Shown here one piece after another: positions 27,378 through 37,802 of a stretch of DNA of 44,328 bases. Numbering within the stretch: the first letter of the stretch is position 1; each line of letters starts with the position of its first letter. Source of the DNA: Candidatus Iainarchaeum sp. (GTDB taxonomy: Archaea > Iainarchaeota > Iainarchaeia > Iainarchaeales > SKW153); assembly GCA_026414365.1 (NCBI GenBank), contig JAOAJD010000001.1, positions 477,745 through 522,072 of the forward strand, in the 5' to 3' direction. The notes beneath the pieces are model-generated. The model made no database searches. It had not been told where the DNA came from and saw only the letters and a list, made by a program, of their open reading frames with translations. Made by a program: the position numbers and the translations under genes.

Positions 27378-29192
27378 TCATGCTTTGTCTTTAACTATAA
27401 GTTTTGGATATATACCTAAAGATTTAAGTTCATCTAATAATAATTTGAAACCATAGCTCATTTCTACAGCACAAACTTTCTGGCTATTACATATTGGGCA
27501 ATAGTTTTTATTTCTAATACTATCTTTTATAGCCAAAACACCACATTTTTCACATATTAGTTCAACAGTTTTGTCAGAATCTTCAATTAGTTTCTCATGT
27601 AATAGCATGGCTGCACCATGTCCAACTAACGTTTCTCCTTCCATTTCACCAAATCTTAAACCACCCTCTTTCTCTTTTCCTTCGGTAGGTTGTCTTGTTA
27701 ATATTTGTACAGGGCCTCTTGCTCTTGCTTGTAATTTATGTTTAACCATATGGAACAATCTTCTATAAGCCACTACACCTGTGAATATTCTTCCTTCTAT
27801 AATTTCTCCTGTTACTCCATCGTAGAAAACTTCCTTACCATCATCTCTAAAACCAAAAGATTTTAGTATTTCTCCTATCTCCTGTTCTTTTAAACCGCTA
27901 AATGGAGTACCATCTATATCTACCATTTTTAAGGATGCAGCTTTACCTGCTACCATTTCTAGTAAGTGACCTATTGTCATTCTACTAGGGATAGAATGTG
28001 GGTTAAGTATAAGATCTGGTTTTATGCCGTCTATTGTGAATGGCATATCTTCTTCAGGTACTATAGCTCCAACAACTCCTTTTTGTCCATGTCTAGAACT
28101 AAATTTGTCACCTATCTCAGGTATCATCTCACTTCTTATTTTTACTTTTACTAATTTATTACCTGCTTCTCCTTCTGTTATGAAGACCTTATGTACATAG
28201 CCTTCCTTTCCTTTCCTTATAGATATAGATGACTCTCTTCTTTTTTCTTGTATAACTCCAAAATCACCTATCTCTTCTAAGAATCTTGGTGGAGAAGTTT
28301 TTCCTATTATTACGTCTTTGTCATCCACAAATTCTTCGGGTTCTACTATACCATCATCACTTAACTTCCTATATGCTTCTTCTCCTAAGTAACCTGTAGT
28401 ATCTTCGCTGGGTATTTCAAATTTATCTACTTGCCCACCAGGATATCTAATCTCTTCTGCTTCATAAGTCCTAAAATAAGCACTCCTACCTAAACCTCTT
28501 TCAACTGCTCCTTTGTTTAATACAACAGCATCTAGCATGTTGAATCCTCTATATGGCATTATTGCAACCACAAAGTTTTGAACATTTGGCCTTTCATCAA
28601 TTCTTACTAAATCCATAACCTTAGTTTTAACTATATGTTTCTGAGGATAATATAGGAAAAAACTTTCTGTATCGTTTCTAAGATTGAAGTTTATTGAAGA
28701 TATTCCTTGAGCTTGTTTAAACATTTTAGCTCCATGTAATGCTTTTCCAGATAAATCATGCTCAACATAAGGTATCATACCTGTTATAACGCTGAATATT
28801 CCTGCAGGATCTATTTCTAAGTGAGTATGTTCTTTAGTTAGATCTTCTTCTCTCACTGCAATTATCGCATTTTCTTCCTCTTCAGCATCTAAATATTCTA
28901 TTACTCCGTTTTTTACTAAATCATCCCATGTTAATTCTCCTTTCTCTATTTTTTCTATATGTTCTTGAGTTAATTTTGGTTTACCATCTTCTACAACAAT
29001 TAGTGGTCTTTGTACTCTTCCTGCATCAGTATTTATATAAACTTCATTTGTATCTGCATGCCAAGCTATATTAACTTGATGCTCTATTTTTCCTTCCCTT
29101 CTCTTTTGTATTAGTTCTTTAGCCAATTTTTCTCCATTTGGGTGAAACCCAATTAATCTTCCGTTAATATATACTTTTGCCTTTTCCCTCAT
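27378..29192 (-). CDS. rpoB1: DNA-directed RNA polymerase subunit B' (C-terminal half of B)
   Basis: 604 residues forming the C-terminal half of the second-largest subunit. Features: KVYINGRLIGFHPNGEKL start, SRHGQKGVVGAIVPEEDMPF, RQPTEGKEKEGGLRFGEME and the C-terminal zinc site C-x2-C ... C-x2-C (EKCGVLAIKDSIRNKNYCPIC). The gene for the N-terminal half (B'') overlaps it by 4 nt (ATGA), so the B subunit is split between two coupled genes, as in methanogens, Archaeoglobus and haloarchaea. Confidence 0.96.
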   Translation of the reverse strand: MREKAKVYINGRLIGFHPNGEKLAKELIQKRREGKIEHQVNIAWHADTNEVYINTDAGRVQRPLIVVEDGKPKLTQEHIEKIEKGELTWDDLVKNGVIEYLDAEEEENAIIAVREEDLTKEHTHLEIDPAGIFSVITGMIPYVEHDLSGKALHGAKMFKQAQGISSINFNLRNDTESFFLYYPQKHIVKTKVMDLVRIDERPNVQNFVVAIMPYRGFNMLDAVVLNKGAVERGLGRSAYFRTYEAEEIRYPGGQVDKFEIPSEDTTGYLGEEAYRKLSDDGIVEPEEFVDDKDVIIGKTSPPRFLEEIGDFGVIQEKRRESSISIRKGKEGYVHKVFITEGEAGNKLVKVKIRSEMIPEIGDKFSSRHGQKGVVGAIVPEEDMPFTIDGIKPDLILNPHSIPSRMTIGHLLEMVAGKAASLKMVDIDGTPFSGLKEQEIGEILKSFGFRDDGKEVFYDGVTGEIIEGRIFTGVVAYRRLFHMVKHKLQARARGPVQILTRQPTEGKEKEGGLRFGEMEGETLVGHGAAMLLHEKLIEDSDKTVELICEKCGVLAIKDSIRNKNYCPICNSQKVCAVEMSYGFKLLLDELKSLGIYPKLIVKDKA

Positions 29193-30646
29193 TTCAATCT
29201 CACATCCATCTCTTTTAATATTTGCTCTATCTTCTTTTCATCACTTTCTGTTGTAACTTCTGACAATAATGCCAAGTTTTTTACTAAACCACATTGTGGC
29301 CCATCTGGTGTTTCTATAGGGCATAATCTCCCCCAATGAGTTCCATGAACGTCTCTTGCCTCGTATAGTTCTCTGTTTTTATCTAAAGGGCTTTTAACCT
29401 TCCTTAGATCTGTTAATGGACTTAAATAATTAACTCTGTCCATAAATTTAGATACTCCTGTAGCTCTGCCAATCCAATTACCTGTGCTCATAGCAAATCT
29501 TATTCTCTCACTTATCGCACCAGGCCTTATTACCGTAGCAATGTTAAGCTTTCTTCTTCTAGTAACAGTTCTATCTATCTGGAATTTTATATCTTTAACA
29601 AAATATTTGAATGCATATCTAAATAGATGCTCCATTAATTTGCCACTTAATTCTAATCTTTTGTTTGCATAATGATCTTTGTCATCAGGTTCTCTGAGGT
29701 TATATGCTCTTTCAATAGCTTTTGTTGCCATCATAACTAGATAATAAGCTTTTGCAATTCTATCGCTTTTGTTTTGTCCAATATGTGGCAACAAAAATGC
29801 ATCTATTACTTCTTGAGCTCTTCTCAATCTGTAATCCTCTACTTGTCCTGGTGCTACATATTTACCTATCTTATCTAAAGCTTCTTTTTCTGTTTTAACA
29901 TCCAGATTTTCTAAATTTATCAGAACATCATTTTGAACTTCAACTTCTTCTCCAAAAGCGTTTTTTATTTCATTATTTTCTAAACCTAAAGCTCTAAGTA
30001 GGACAAATAATTTTAGCTTTCTTGGTGAAGATGGAAATGTCACTGACAGCAAACCGTCAGAAGATCTAGTAATTCTAACTCTTCCTTTAAACGCACCTTT
30101 GGTTGATATTACTTCGCTAATAACTTTATCTTGTATCTCAGTTATCAAAACTCTGTCGGAGGATAAAACTTCTTGTGTCATTAATGCTTTTTCCGATCCA
30201 TTTACTATAAAATAACCTCCAAAATCCATCGGGTCTTCGCCCATTGCTATTAATTCATCTGGACTTTTTCCTTCTAACCAACATCTATTTGATTTCAGCA
30301 TTATAGGTAAGTCCCCAATGTATGCTCTTCTATGGTCTTGTTCAACATCTCTTCTTAATAATTTCATTGTTAGATAAATAGGACCAGCATATGTTCTATT
30401 TCTAAGTCTTGCTTCGATTGGTAAAAATATGTCTCTGGGGCTTCCATCTGCTTCTGTGATAGTTGGCTTTAAAACTTCTATTTTTTCTAGTTCAATCTTG
30501 ACTTCTTCTATCTTAGGTACTATTACTTTATTCTCTTCTAAAATTTCATCTAGTTTTTTATCAATAAATTGGTTAAAAGAGTCTATTTCCATTCTTGCAA
30601 AGGTCCTACTTTTAAAATAGTTGCATATCAAAGGCCATTTATTCAA
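29189..30646 (-). CDS. rpoB2: DNA-directed RNA polymerase subunit B'' (N-terminal half of B), TTG start
   Basis: 485 residues of the N-terminal half of subunit B: protrusion, lobe and part of the fork. Signatures: MEIDSFNQFIDKKL near residue 19, GGYFIVNGSEKALMTQEVLS and the C-terminal VHGTHWGRLCPIETPDGPQC. The only plausible start that includes the conserved WPLICNYFKSRTFARMEID stretch is TTG at 30646, with AAGGTG 5 nt upstream; an in-frame TAA lies just before. It follows RpoH by 20 nt and overlaps B'. Confidence 0.95.
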   Translation of the reverse strand: MNKWPLICNYFKSRTFARMEIDSFNQFIDKKLDEILEENKVIVPKIEEVKIELEKIEVLKPTITEADGSPRDIFLPIEARLRNRTYAGPIYLTMKLLRRDVEQDHRRAYIGDLPIMLKSNRCWLEGKSPDELIAMGEDPMDFGGYFIVNGSEKALMTQEVLSSDRVLITEIQDKVISEVISTKGAFKGRVRITRSSDGLLSVTFPSSPRKLKLFVLLRALGLENNEIKNAFGEEVEVQNDVLINLENLDVKTEKEALDKIGKYVAPGQVEDYRLRRAQEVIDAFLLPHIGQNKSDRIAKAYYLVMMATKAIERAYNLREPDDKDHYANKRLELSGKLMEHLFRYAFKYFVKDIKFQIDRTVTRRRKLNIATVIRPGAISERIRFAMSTGNWIGRATGVSKFMDRVNYLSPLTDLRKVKSPLDKNRELYEARDVHGTHWGRLCPIETPDGPQCGLVKNLALLSEVTTESDEKKIEQILKEMDVRLK

Positions 30647-30666
30647 AAAAACACCTTAAAATTTAT

Positions 30667-30900
30667 TTATTCTACTATTCTATAATAAACAAATTCCCCA
30701 GCTGTAGGACTTTTTCTAGTTATTTTTAATATATCTCCTTTTTTTGCGCCTATCTCTTCTACCACAGGATCATCCTTTTTTATTTTAGGCATGTTGTCTA
30801 TGCTTATTCCGTATTTCTTTACAAGCTTATCTGCTTCTTCTTTACTTAATATTTCGTGTTTTGGTACTAATATATGCTGAGATACCTTCTCTAAAGCCAA
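30667..30900 (-). CDS. rpoH: DNA-directed RNA polymerase subunit H (Rpb5-like), TTG start
   Basis: Small archaeal subunit matching the C-terminal domain of eukaryotic Rpb5; sits at the downstream jaw. 77 residues. HILVPKHEILSKEEADKLVK, then LPKI-like MPKIKKDDPVVEEIGAKKGD, and the TRKSPTAGEFVYYRIVE end are diagnostic. TTG at 30900 is the only usable start: an in-frame TAG is four codons upstream and no ATG occurs before residue 37. First gene of the polymerase operon, divergent from the riboflavin genes. Confidence 0.95.
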   Translation of the reverse strand: MALEKVSQHILVPKHEILSKEEADKLVKKYGISIDNMPKIKKDDPVVEEIGAKKGDILKITRKSPTAGEFVYYRIVE

Positions 30901-30942
30901 ATTATCCCCTACCTTCTAACAATTTTACTATTACTAAGAATT

Positions 30943-30990
30943 TTGGGGTCCCAATCTGAAAGCAAAACATACGCTCAGCTTATTTAATTT
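30943..30990 (-). promoter_or_regulatory. Possible rpoH promoter with small inverted repeat
   Basis: In the 205-bp divergent gap between rpoH and ribK the minus strand has an AT-rich box (AAATTAAATA, 30981-30990), and about 27 bp downstream a perfect 5-bp inverted repeat TTGGG-GT-CCCAA (30943-30954). This could be promoter and operator or leader hairpin. Another AT-rich box lies at 31001-31010, so the true TATA element is uncertain. Confidence 0.3.
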
Positions 30991-31105
30991 ATGATAATAA
31001 GAAATATATAGAAACAAATTTAAACATTTTTGTTTGTTGTTTTTAGTTACTCATTTTTGTTAATCATATTATTTTTAAGTTGTTCGTTTTTTACTTCCTA
31101 TAAGT

Positions 31106-32249
<1,144 letters not shown>

Positions 32250-32319
32250 GATAGAACAAAACTAAGGAATTTCAAACAAAAAGTGTTTTTATAAAAATTA
32301 ATTAAAGGGAGGTTTTTCT

Positions 32320-32727
32320 ATGAGAATAGGCTTTATTGTAAGCGAATATCACTTCGATATAACGAGTATGATGTTAGAGAGAGCTAAAGAACATGCTAAA
32401 TTTTTAGGTGTAGAAATAGGGGATATCTTGTTTGTACCAGGTAGTTTAGATAGTCCATTAGCAGCCAAGTTTCTCTTTGAGAAAAAAGATATAGATGGAG
32501 TAGTTGTTCTAGGAGCTGTCGTTGAAGGTGATACTCAGCATGATGAAATTGTGGCTCAACATGCTGCTAGAAAACTTTTAGATTTATCTATTCAATACAA
32601 CAAACCTTTAGGGTTCGGTATTTCTGGACCAGGCGAAACAAGATTGCAAGCTGCTGAAAGAATAGATAGTTATGCAAAAAGAGCGGTTGAGACAGTAGTA
32701 AAACTCAACAGAATAATTAAAAAATAA
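32320..32727 (+). CDS. ribH: 6,7-dimethyl-8-ribityllumazine synthase
   Basis: Condenses the ribityl-aminouracil and the four-carbon phosphate unit into lumazine, the substrate of the preceding RibC. 135 residues. Signatures: IGFIVSEYHFDITSMMLERA at the start, FVPGSLDSPLAAKFLF (substrate-binding loop), VVLGAVVEGDTQHDEIV with the catalytic histidine, and GFGISGPGE. GGGAGG precedes the ATG by 6 nt. It is 70 nt after ribC and ends 19 nt from the convergent methyltransferase gene. Confidence 0.95.
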   Translation: MRIGFIVSEYHFDITSMMLERAKEHAKFLGVEIGDILFVPGSLDSPLAAKFLFEKKDIDGVVVLGAVVEGDTQHDEIVAQHAARKLLDLSIQYNKPLGFGISGPGETRLQAAERIDSYAKRAVETVVKLNRIIKK

Positions 32728-32746
32728 ATACATATTTTTTACCTTT

Positions 32747-33850
32747 TTACTTTTCAAGTACTACTAAACTTTCTCTCACTTTACCAGTTCTAAAAGTCCT
32801 TTCTCTGTGACAATTAATCTCTCTAGCTATCACAATTTCTTTGCATTTAAAGCCGATTTCTTGGCTAATGTCTGCAATTATTTCATCGGATTGGATATTT
32901 CTGTCAGGAAAGCAGCCTCCTGCTATATCAATTATAACTTTTCCGCCTTCTCTCAGACCAAGATATATTTTTTCTAGGGACATTCTCATATCTTTAAAAT
33001 AGGCCTCAGCAATCGTTCTACCTTCTTTAATTTCTTTTGCTTCATCCCCTATAAAAGATCTTAAGCTAGTTTCTTGGTGATCAAAAAATATTGCAAGTTC
33101 TATTTTGTAAACTTTTGTGTATTCTATTTTGTTTAAGTATGGAGGAGATGTTATTACAGCATCTATTGAATTTTCTTCTATGTTGATAATTCTTGCGTCG
33201 CCATTTATTATCTTGGGTTCTATTCCATCCAAAATAGTTTCATTTGATTTTTCTAAATCTCTTATCATTCTTTTTATTTTGTTAATTAAAATACTCTTTA
33301 TTGGAATAGGCGGTTTCTTTATTTTTCTCAGGCTGGCCCCTTGTTTTATTGCGTTTGCTACTTTATCTGTGGAATCTATTAATGCAAGCATAAAGAAGTT
33401 TTTTATTACCTCATTTTCTAATTCTTCAAATTTTTCTTTATAAAAATAAATATTACCTAATGTTTTACCATAAAAATATTCTTTTAGCCATTTTTTTCTG
33501 ATCTCTTCTTTAGGTGTTGGTTTTAGTTGTCTAATCTTTTCGAATTCTTTTTTTAGCTCACCAATATCATAATTTCTAGTCTTTACTTTCGATACAAAAC
33601 ATGCTAGTGGCGAAATATCTATCCCGATAGCATTCATTTTTCTTTCTTTTGCAACTAGCAAGGTTGTTCCTGAGCCACAAAAAGGATCTAAAATAGTACC
33701 ATGCAGATCATATCTGTCTATACAATAATCTACGAGTTCTTTTGAGAACCCTTCTTTAAAATAGAACCAGTTATAAATTGGTTTGCTTTTATTTAGAATA
33801 AATGTAACAGCCCTCTCTAGTGAGGGCTCTTCTCTAAAATTATATCTCAT
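32747..33850 (-). CDS. Orphan DNA methyltransferase (probable N4-cytosine/N6-adenine type)
   Basis: 367-residue S-adenosylmethionine-dependent amino-methyltransferase. The cofactor motif DPFCGSGTT is at residues 55-63 with GIDISPLA at 76-83, and the catalytic motif TSPPYLN at 234-240. This order, cofactor motif first, and the TSPPY form fit DNA amino-methylases; TSPPY is most frequent among N4-cytosine enzymes. The about 150 residues between motifs could hold the target-recognition region. No THUMP domain is present, which argues against a Trm11-type tRNA methylase. No restriction endonuclease is adjacent, so it appears orphan. It lies between ribH (convergent) and acs (16 nt downstream of its stop). 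Confidence 0.8.
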   Translation of the reverse strand: MRYNFREEPSLERAVTFILNKSKPIYNWFYFKEGFSKELVDYCIDRYDLHGTILDPFCGSGTTLLVAKERKMNAIGIDISPLACFVSKVKTRNYDIGELKKEFEKIRQLKPTPKEEIRKKWLKEYFYGKTLGNIYFYKEKFEELENEVIKNFFMLALIDSTDKVANAIKQGASLRKIKKPPIPIKSILINKIKRMIRDLEKSNETILDGIEPKIINGDARIINIEENSIDAVITSPPYLNKIEYTKVYKIELAIFFDHQETSLRSFIGDEAKEIKEGRTIAEAYFKDMRMSLEKIYLGLREGGKVIIDIAGGCFPDRNIQSDEIIADISQEIGFKCKEIVIAREINCHRERTFRTGKVRESLVVLEK

Positions 33851-33866
33851 AAAATTACTTTTTTGT

Positions 33867-35849
33867 TTATTTTTGGCTAAATAGTTTTTTCAATTGTTCA
33901 ACACTTTCTGGGTTTTGTAAGGTCATTATATTTCCAAGGTCTTCATTTAGCAATAAGCTCTTTAGTACTCTTCTCATTATTTTTCCAGATCTTGTTTTTG
34001 GCAACTCGTTTACAAAGTATATTTGCTCTGGTTTTGCAGTTGGCCCTATTTTTTCAACTACTTTTGCAACTATTTCTTTTTTTATATCTTCAGATGGTTG
34101 TGCATCTTTCAATACAACAAAGGCAATAGGTGTTTGACCTTTTATTTCGTGTGGTATTGGTACAACTGCACATTCTGTAACATTTTTATGTGAAGTAATC
34201 GCATCTTCAAGTTCTCCAGTAGATAATCTATGGCCAGCAACCTTCATTGTGTCATCTACTCTGCCTGTAACTCTTATATTATTTTTATCGTAATATTTTG
34301 CTCCATCACTTGTAAAATAAACATTTGGACCAAATTCTGAAAAGTATTGTTGTTTATATCTTTCCATGTCACCCCATACTCCTCTTAACATACCTGGTGC
34401 AAATGGACTTTTTTGGATGAGATAACCTCCTTCTTCGTTTTCCCAGTTTATTTCTTTACCTTGTTCATCAACAATTTTCATGTTTACACCAGGGAATGGC
34501 CTACCTGCCACAGTTGGAATGAAAGGTCCTATACCAGGTAAAGCATTGATTAAAGTTGCACCAGTTTCTGTTTGCCACCAAGTATCTGTGATAGGACATC
34601 TTTCTCTACCAATATTTTTGAAATACCACATCCATGCTTCATGATTTATTGGTTCGCCAACAGTTGCTAATAGCCTTAAAGAGCTTAAATCATATTTTGC
34701 AGGCCATTCTTCACCCATTTTAGCAAACATTCTTATTGCTGTTGGGGCTGTATAGAAAATAGTGACTTTGTATTTTTCTATTATTGACCAAAACCTACCC
34801 CAATCAGGATAATCAGGTGCGCCTTCGTATATTAATAAAGTTGTGGCAGTTAAGAATGGTCCATAACAAGCATAAGTATGACCTGTAACCCAGCCAATAT
34901 CAGCAGTACACCAAAATATATCATCATCTTGCATATCAAATGTCCATTTTGAAGTCCAATATGCTTGAGTTAAATAGCCACCAGTTTCATGTACAATTCC
35001 TTTTGGTTTACCTGTTGTGCCTGAAGTATAAAGAATAAAAAGCAAATCTTCACTTTCTACTTGTTCAGGTTCGCAATAATCTTTTGCATTTTTCATTAAC
35101 TCATGCCACCAAAAATCTCTACCTTCTTTCATTGAAGTATCTATGTCTGCTCTTTTTACAACAACTACTTTTTCAACATTTGTTCCTTCTACTCCGATAT
35201 CTGCATTTTGCTTTAGTGGTAATGCTTTACCTCTCCTATAATAACTATTTGCTGTTATTAGAACTTTTGCATTTGCATCAATAAGCCTCGCTTTTAGAGA
35301 TTCACCACTAAAAGCAGAGAATACTACGCTATGTATTGCACCTATTCTAGCACAAGCAAGCATAGCTATTTGAACTTCCGGAATCATTGGAAGGTATATG
35401 CCTACTCTATCCCCTTTTTTAACTCCCAGACTTTTCAATACATTTGCAAATTTATTTACCTCTTTATAAAGTTCTTCATATGTTAGAAATCTTTCTTTTT
35501 CTTCTGTTGGTTCTGGCACCCAAATCAAAGCAGTTTTTTGACCTTTGCCTGCTTTTATATGTCTATCCAAACAATTATAAGATGCATTTATTTTTCCACC
35601 TATAAACCACTTGAAAAAAGGTGGATTTTCTTCATAAGTTTTATCCCATTTTTTAAACCAATATAACCCTTCTTCAGCCATCTTTGCCCAAAAAGCAATC
35701 GGATCTTTCAACGCTTCTTCATAAATTTTTTCATCAGATATGTTTGCTTTCTTTTTCATTTCTTTGCTTGGCCAATAGATATCTTTTTCTTTATCTTTAA
35801 CTACCCATATTTTTGTTTTACTTTTTTTTACGTTATTAGTTTTTTTCAT
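33867..35849 (-). CDS. acs: Acetyl-CoA synthetase, AMP-forming
   Basis: Activates acetate to acetyl-CoA through acetyl-AMP. 660 residues. Adenylation motifs: [20 protein letters not shown] (P-loop), [10 protein letters not shown] and [18 protein letters not shown]. The C-terminal [12 protein letters not shown] holds the catalytic lysine, about K623, which in bacterial Acs is inactivated by acetylation. The start ATG is 4 nt past GGTGAA; the GTG three codons earlier is part of the ribosome-binding site. The GNAT-fused synthetase 16 kb away is a candidate regulator. The two genes together give both energy-saving and high-affinity acetate routes. Confidence 0.96.
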   Translation of the reverse strand: MKKTNNVKKSKTKIWVVKDKEKDIYWPSKEMKKKANISDEKIYEEALKDPIAFWAKMAEEGLYWFKKWDKTYEENPPFFKWFIGGKINASYNCLDRHIKAGKGQKTALIWVPEPTEEKERFLTYEELYKEVNKFANVLKSLGVKKGDRVGIYLPMIPEVQIAMLACARIGAIHSVVFSAFSGESLKARLIDANAKVLITANSYYRRGKALPLKQNADIGVEGTNVEKVVVVKRADIDTSMKEGRDFWWHELMKNAKDYCEPEQVESEDLLFILYTSGTTGKPKGIVHETGGYLTQAYWTSKWTFDMQDDDIFWCTADIGWVTGHTYACYGPFLTATTLLIYEGAPDYPDWGRFWSIIEKYKVTIFYTAPTAIRMFAKMGEEWPAKYDLSSLRLLATVGEPINHEAWMWYFKNIGRERCPITDTWWQTETGATLINALPGIGPFIPTVAGRPFPGVNMKIVDEQGKEINWENEEGGYLIQKSPFAPGMLRGVWGDMERYKQQYFSEFGPNVYFTSDGAKYYDKNNIRVTGRVDDTMKVAGHRLSTGELEDAITSHKNVTECAVVPIPHEIKGQTPIAFVVLKDAQPSEDIKKEIVAKVVEKIGPTAKPEQIYFVNELPKTRSGKIMRRVLKSLLLNEDLGNIMTLQNPESVEQLKKLFSQK

Positions 35850-36211
35850 TTTGTTCACCTACCTTAACTAAACCCAACATTATTTTTCTAAAGTTTTGTG
35901 TTACTTTAAAATATTTTGTCTATTTAAATAGAAAATTAATAATATTTAAAAAAATAAACATTTATAAAAATAGATTTTAGCGCCTCTTTCTTGTTTAATT
36001 TTTTTGTTTAAAAGATAAGTAACATTTTTTACTAGTTAGAGAAGAGAGGGTGGTTTTTAACCAAAGACAAAACTAAATTTTTTTGTAAGATTATTTTTTT
36101 ACAAGGGAGAAGAAAAAAAGAATTAGAGAACTAATATGCAATTTAATAAAAAACTGCTAAGTGACAGAAAAGTTGCGTTGTTAACAAATCCAATTAGTTT
36201 TTAATAATTTG
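35850..36211. other. 362-bp intergenic region upstream of acs
   Basis: AT-rich spacer between acs and the cysteine-rich barrel gene. Its acs-proximal half (35860-35990) probably holds the acs promoter on the minus strand. Further on there is a TTGTAA...TTACAA inverted repeat at about 36081-36102, a 22-codon plus-strand frame at 36136-36204 with no good ribosome-binding site, and the terminator-like hairpin listed separately. No convincing gene is seen. Confidence 0.5.
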
Positions 36212-36220
36212 TTATGCAAC
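36168..36220 (-). terminator. Terminator-like hairpin at the end of the cysteine-rich barrel gene
   Basis: Arms ATTTGTTA plus GCAAC (36207-36220) pair with GTTGC plus TAACAAAT (36172-36189), 13 bp in two blocks split by an asymmetric internal loop, with a 17-nt apical loop. On the minus strand the stem overlaps the stop codon of the preceding gene and is followed by TTTT. A plausible 3'-end structure; it could also be a regulatory RNA stem. Confidence 0.4.
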
Positions 36221-36571
36221 AATAAATTTCCCTTTCTGCTTGCAATTTTCTTTTTTTATGACCTCAAAACACAGTTCGTCTCCTTCTTTTATATCACTCT
36301 TTGCCAATCCAGTTATCATCAATGTTACTTTTGTACCTTCTCTAATACAACAACCTTCTCCATAATTAGATTCAACACTTTTAACTAAACAATTTTCTCT
36401 TCCTACAACTTTCATATTTTTAGAAACAGCACCTTCCACTAATTTACCTATAATACACAATTCAGGAGTACCAAAAAACTTTTCTGCCTTAATAACCTTT
36501 ACTTTACCTTTTCCAATTGCATCGGCTTCTTCAGTACTTCTATTACCAAAAGTAAGGGTTACAAGGCTCAT
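36212..36571 (-). CDS. Small cysteine-rich protein resembling translation-factor domain II
   Basis: 119 residues from the ATG that follows GAGGTGAAAAC; a reading from an ATG five codons upstream covers that ribosome-binding site and is less likely. The pattern GKVKVIKAEKFFGTPELCII, then GKLVEGAVSKN, MKVVG and later LMITGLAKSDIKEGDELCFE resembles the beta-barrel domain II of EF-Tu/EF-1A-type GTPases, without any G domain. Six cysteines, including an adjacent CC pair, are unusual for this fold. Function unknown; free-standing barrels of this type occur in archaea. It lies next to thioredoxin reductase on the same strand but about 200 bp away. Confidence 0.6.
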   Translation of the reverse strand: MSLVTLTFGNRSTEEADAIGKGKVKVIKAEKFFGTPELCIIGKLVEGAVSKNMKVVGRENCLVKSVESNYGEGCCIREGTKVTLMITGLAKSDIKEGDELCFEVIKKENCKQKGKFIVA

Positions 36572-36789
36572 GTTTTCACCTCTCATTTAATTTTAAACTT
36601 TAAAATTCTATTAATTAATATATTAATGGTTTAATTTAACTTACTAGTAAAAATAATTAACCAAAAATTTTATTTCTTTTAGAATTTCTAAAAATACCAA
36701 TGGTCTAAAAATAACAATAATAATGCTTGTTTTTGTTTTCCTCTTGTTCTTATTTTTTATTTGTTTAAATTTTCATCTGTTTCCATTTT

Positions 36790-37797
36790 TTATGTTTTTT
36801 TGGAATTTTTTTCTTCTTGTATATATTTAAATGCATGATATGCAGCAGTAGCTCCCTGTGCTGCGGCCGTTATAGCTTGTTTAAATTCATTGTTTGTCAC
36901 ATCTCCTGCTGCAAATACACCTTCTATATTAGTTTCACATTTTTCATTTATCAATATTTCTCCTTCTTCATTTAATTTTATACCTATCTTTTTAGCTAAT
37001 TCGCTTCTTGGGTTTTGGCCTACATATATAAAGACTCCATCTACTCTAAGCTCATTTTTTCCTCTATATTTTTTTTTCAAAACAATTTTCTCTACTGATC
37101 TTTTACCCTTTATTTCTACAACTTCATTACTATTTATTATCTCAGCTTTTCCTTTTTTCAATATTTTTTCAAACTCAGAAAGGTTTTTTGCTTCAGGGTG
37201 AATCTTAGGTAAATTGTTTATCACGTATGTTTTTTTTGCATATTTGGAGAGCAAAACAGCTTCTTTTATTGCACTATCTCCACCACCAATTACAACAACT
37301 TTCTTATTTTTGAAGAAGGCTGCATCACATAATGCGCAATAACTTACACCTTTATTGAGAAATTCTTTCTCTCCTTTTATATTCAACTCTTTAGGTTCTG
37401 ATCCAGTTGCTAAAATTATAGTTTTTGAATTATATGTTTCTTTCTCAGTAAAAACCTTAAAGTATTTCTCTTTTTTTATGTCCTCAACTTTTTCTTCGCA
37501 AATTGATACACCATAATCAAGCATATGATTCTCTAACAGCTCAAATAATTTTTTTCCATTTATTGAAATAATCCCCGGGTAATTCTCTATTCTATCTGTT
37601 AAAGATATCTTCCCACCAGGAATTTCTTTAAATATCAAAACATTTAATCCCAATCTTGAAGCATACATCGCAGCGCATAAACCTGCAGGACCATAGCCAA
37701 TTACTGCTACATCATAAATTAGATCTCTTTTTGACTTTCTTTCAATTTTTTGTCGTGGTTCTAGTAATATTTCAAGTTCTTCGCTCTTATCAATCAT
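36790..37797 (-). CDS. trxB: Thioredoxin reductase
   Basis: FAD-dependent NAD(P)H:thioredoxin oxidoreductase, 335 residues. FAD-binding GYGPAGLCAAMYASRLGLNV at 34-53, redox-active C154-x2-C157 in SYCALCDAAFF, NAD(P)H-binding GGGDSA at 171-176, and the C-terminal FAD motif GVFAAGDVTNNEFKQAITAA. Residues 1-25 are a charged extension compared with typical enzymes of about 310 residues. Only 5 nt separate it from the membrane Trx-CcdA gene, so the two are surely co-transcribed. Confidence 0.95.
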   Translation of the reverse strand: MIDKSEELEILLEPRQKIERKSKRDLIYDVAVIGYGPAGLCAAMYASRLGLNVLIFKEIPGGKISLTDRIENYPGIISINGKKLFELLENHMLDYGVSICEEKVEDIKKEKYFKVFTEKETYNSKTIILATGSEPKELNIKGEKEFLNKGVSYCALCDAAFFKNKKVVVIGGGDSAIKEAVLLSKYAKKTYVINNLPKIHPEAKNLSEFEKILKKGKAEIINSNEVVEIKGKRSVEKIVLKKKYRGKNELRVDGVFIYVGQNPRSELAKKIGIKLNEEGEILINEKCETNIEGVFAAGDVTNNEFKQAITAAAQGATAAYHAFKYIQEEKNSKKT

Positions 37798-37802
37798 AAA
37801 AA

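Noticed and set aside
36136-36204. 22-codon plus-strand frame MQFNKKLLSDRKVALLTNPI...
   Set aside because: Protein-like wording but very short, no clear GGTGA motif, and its end lies in a terminator-like stem of the opposite gene.
36723-36830. 36-residue hydrophobic plus-strand frame before trxB 3' end
   Set aside because: T-rich DNA yields Phe/Leu runs by chance and the frame overlaps the end of trxB.
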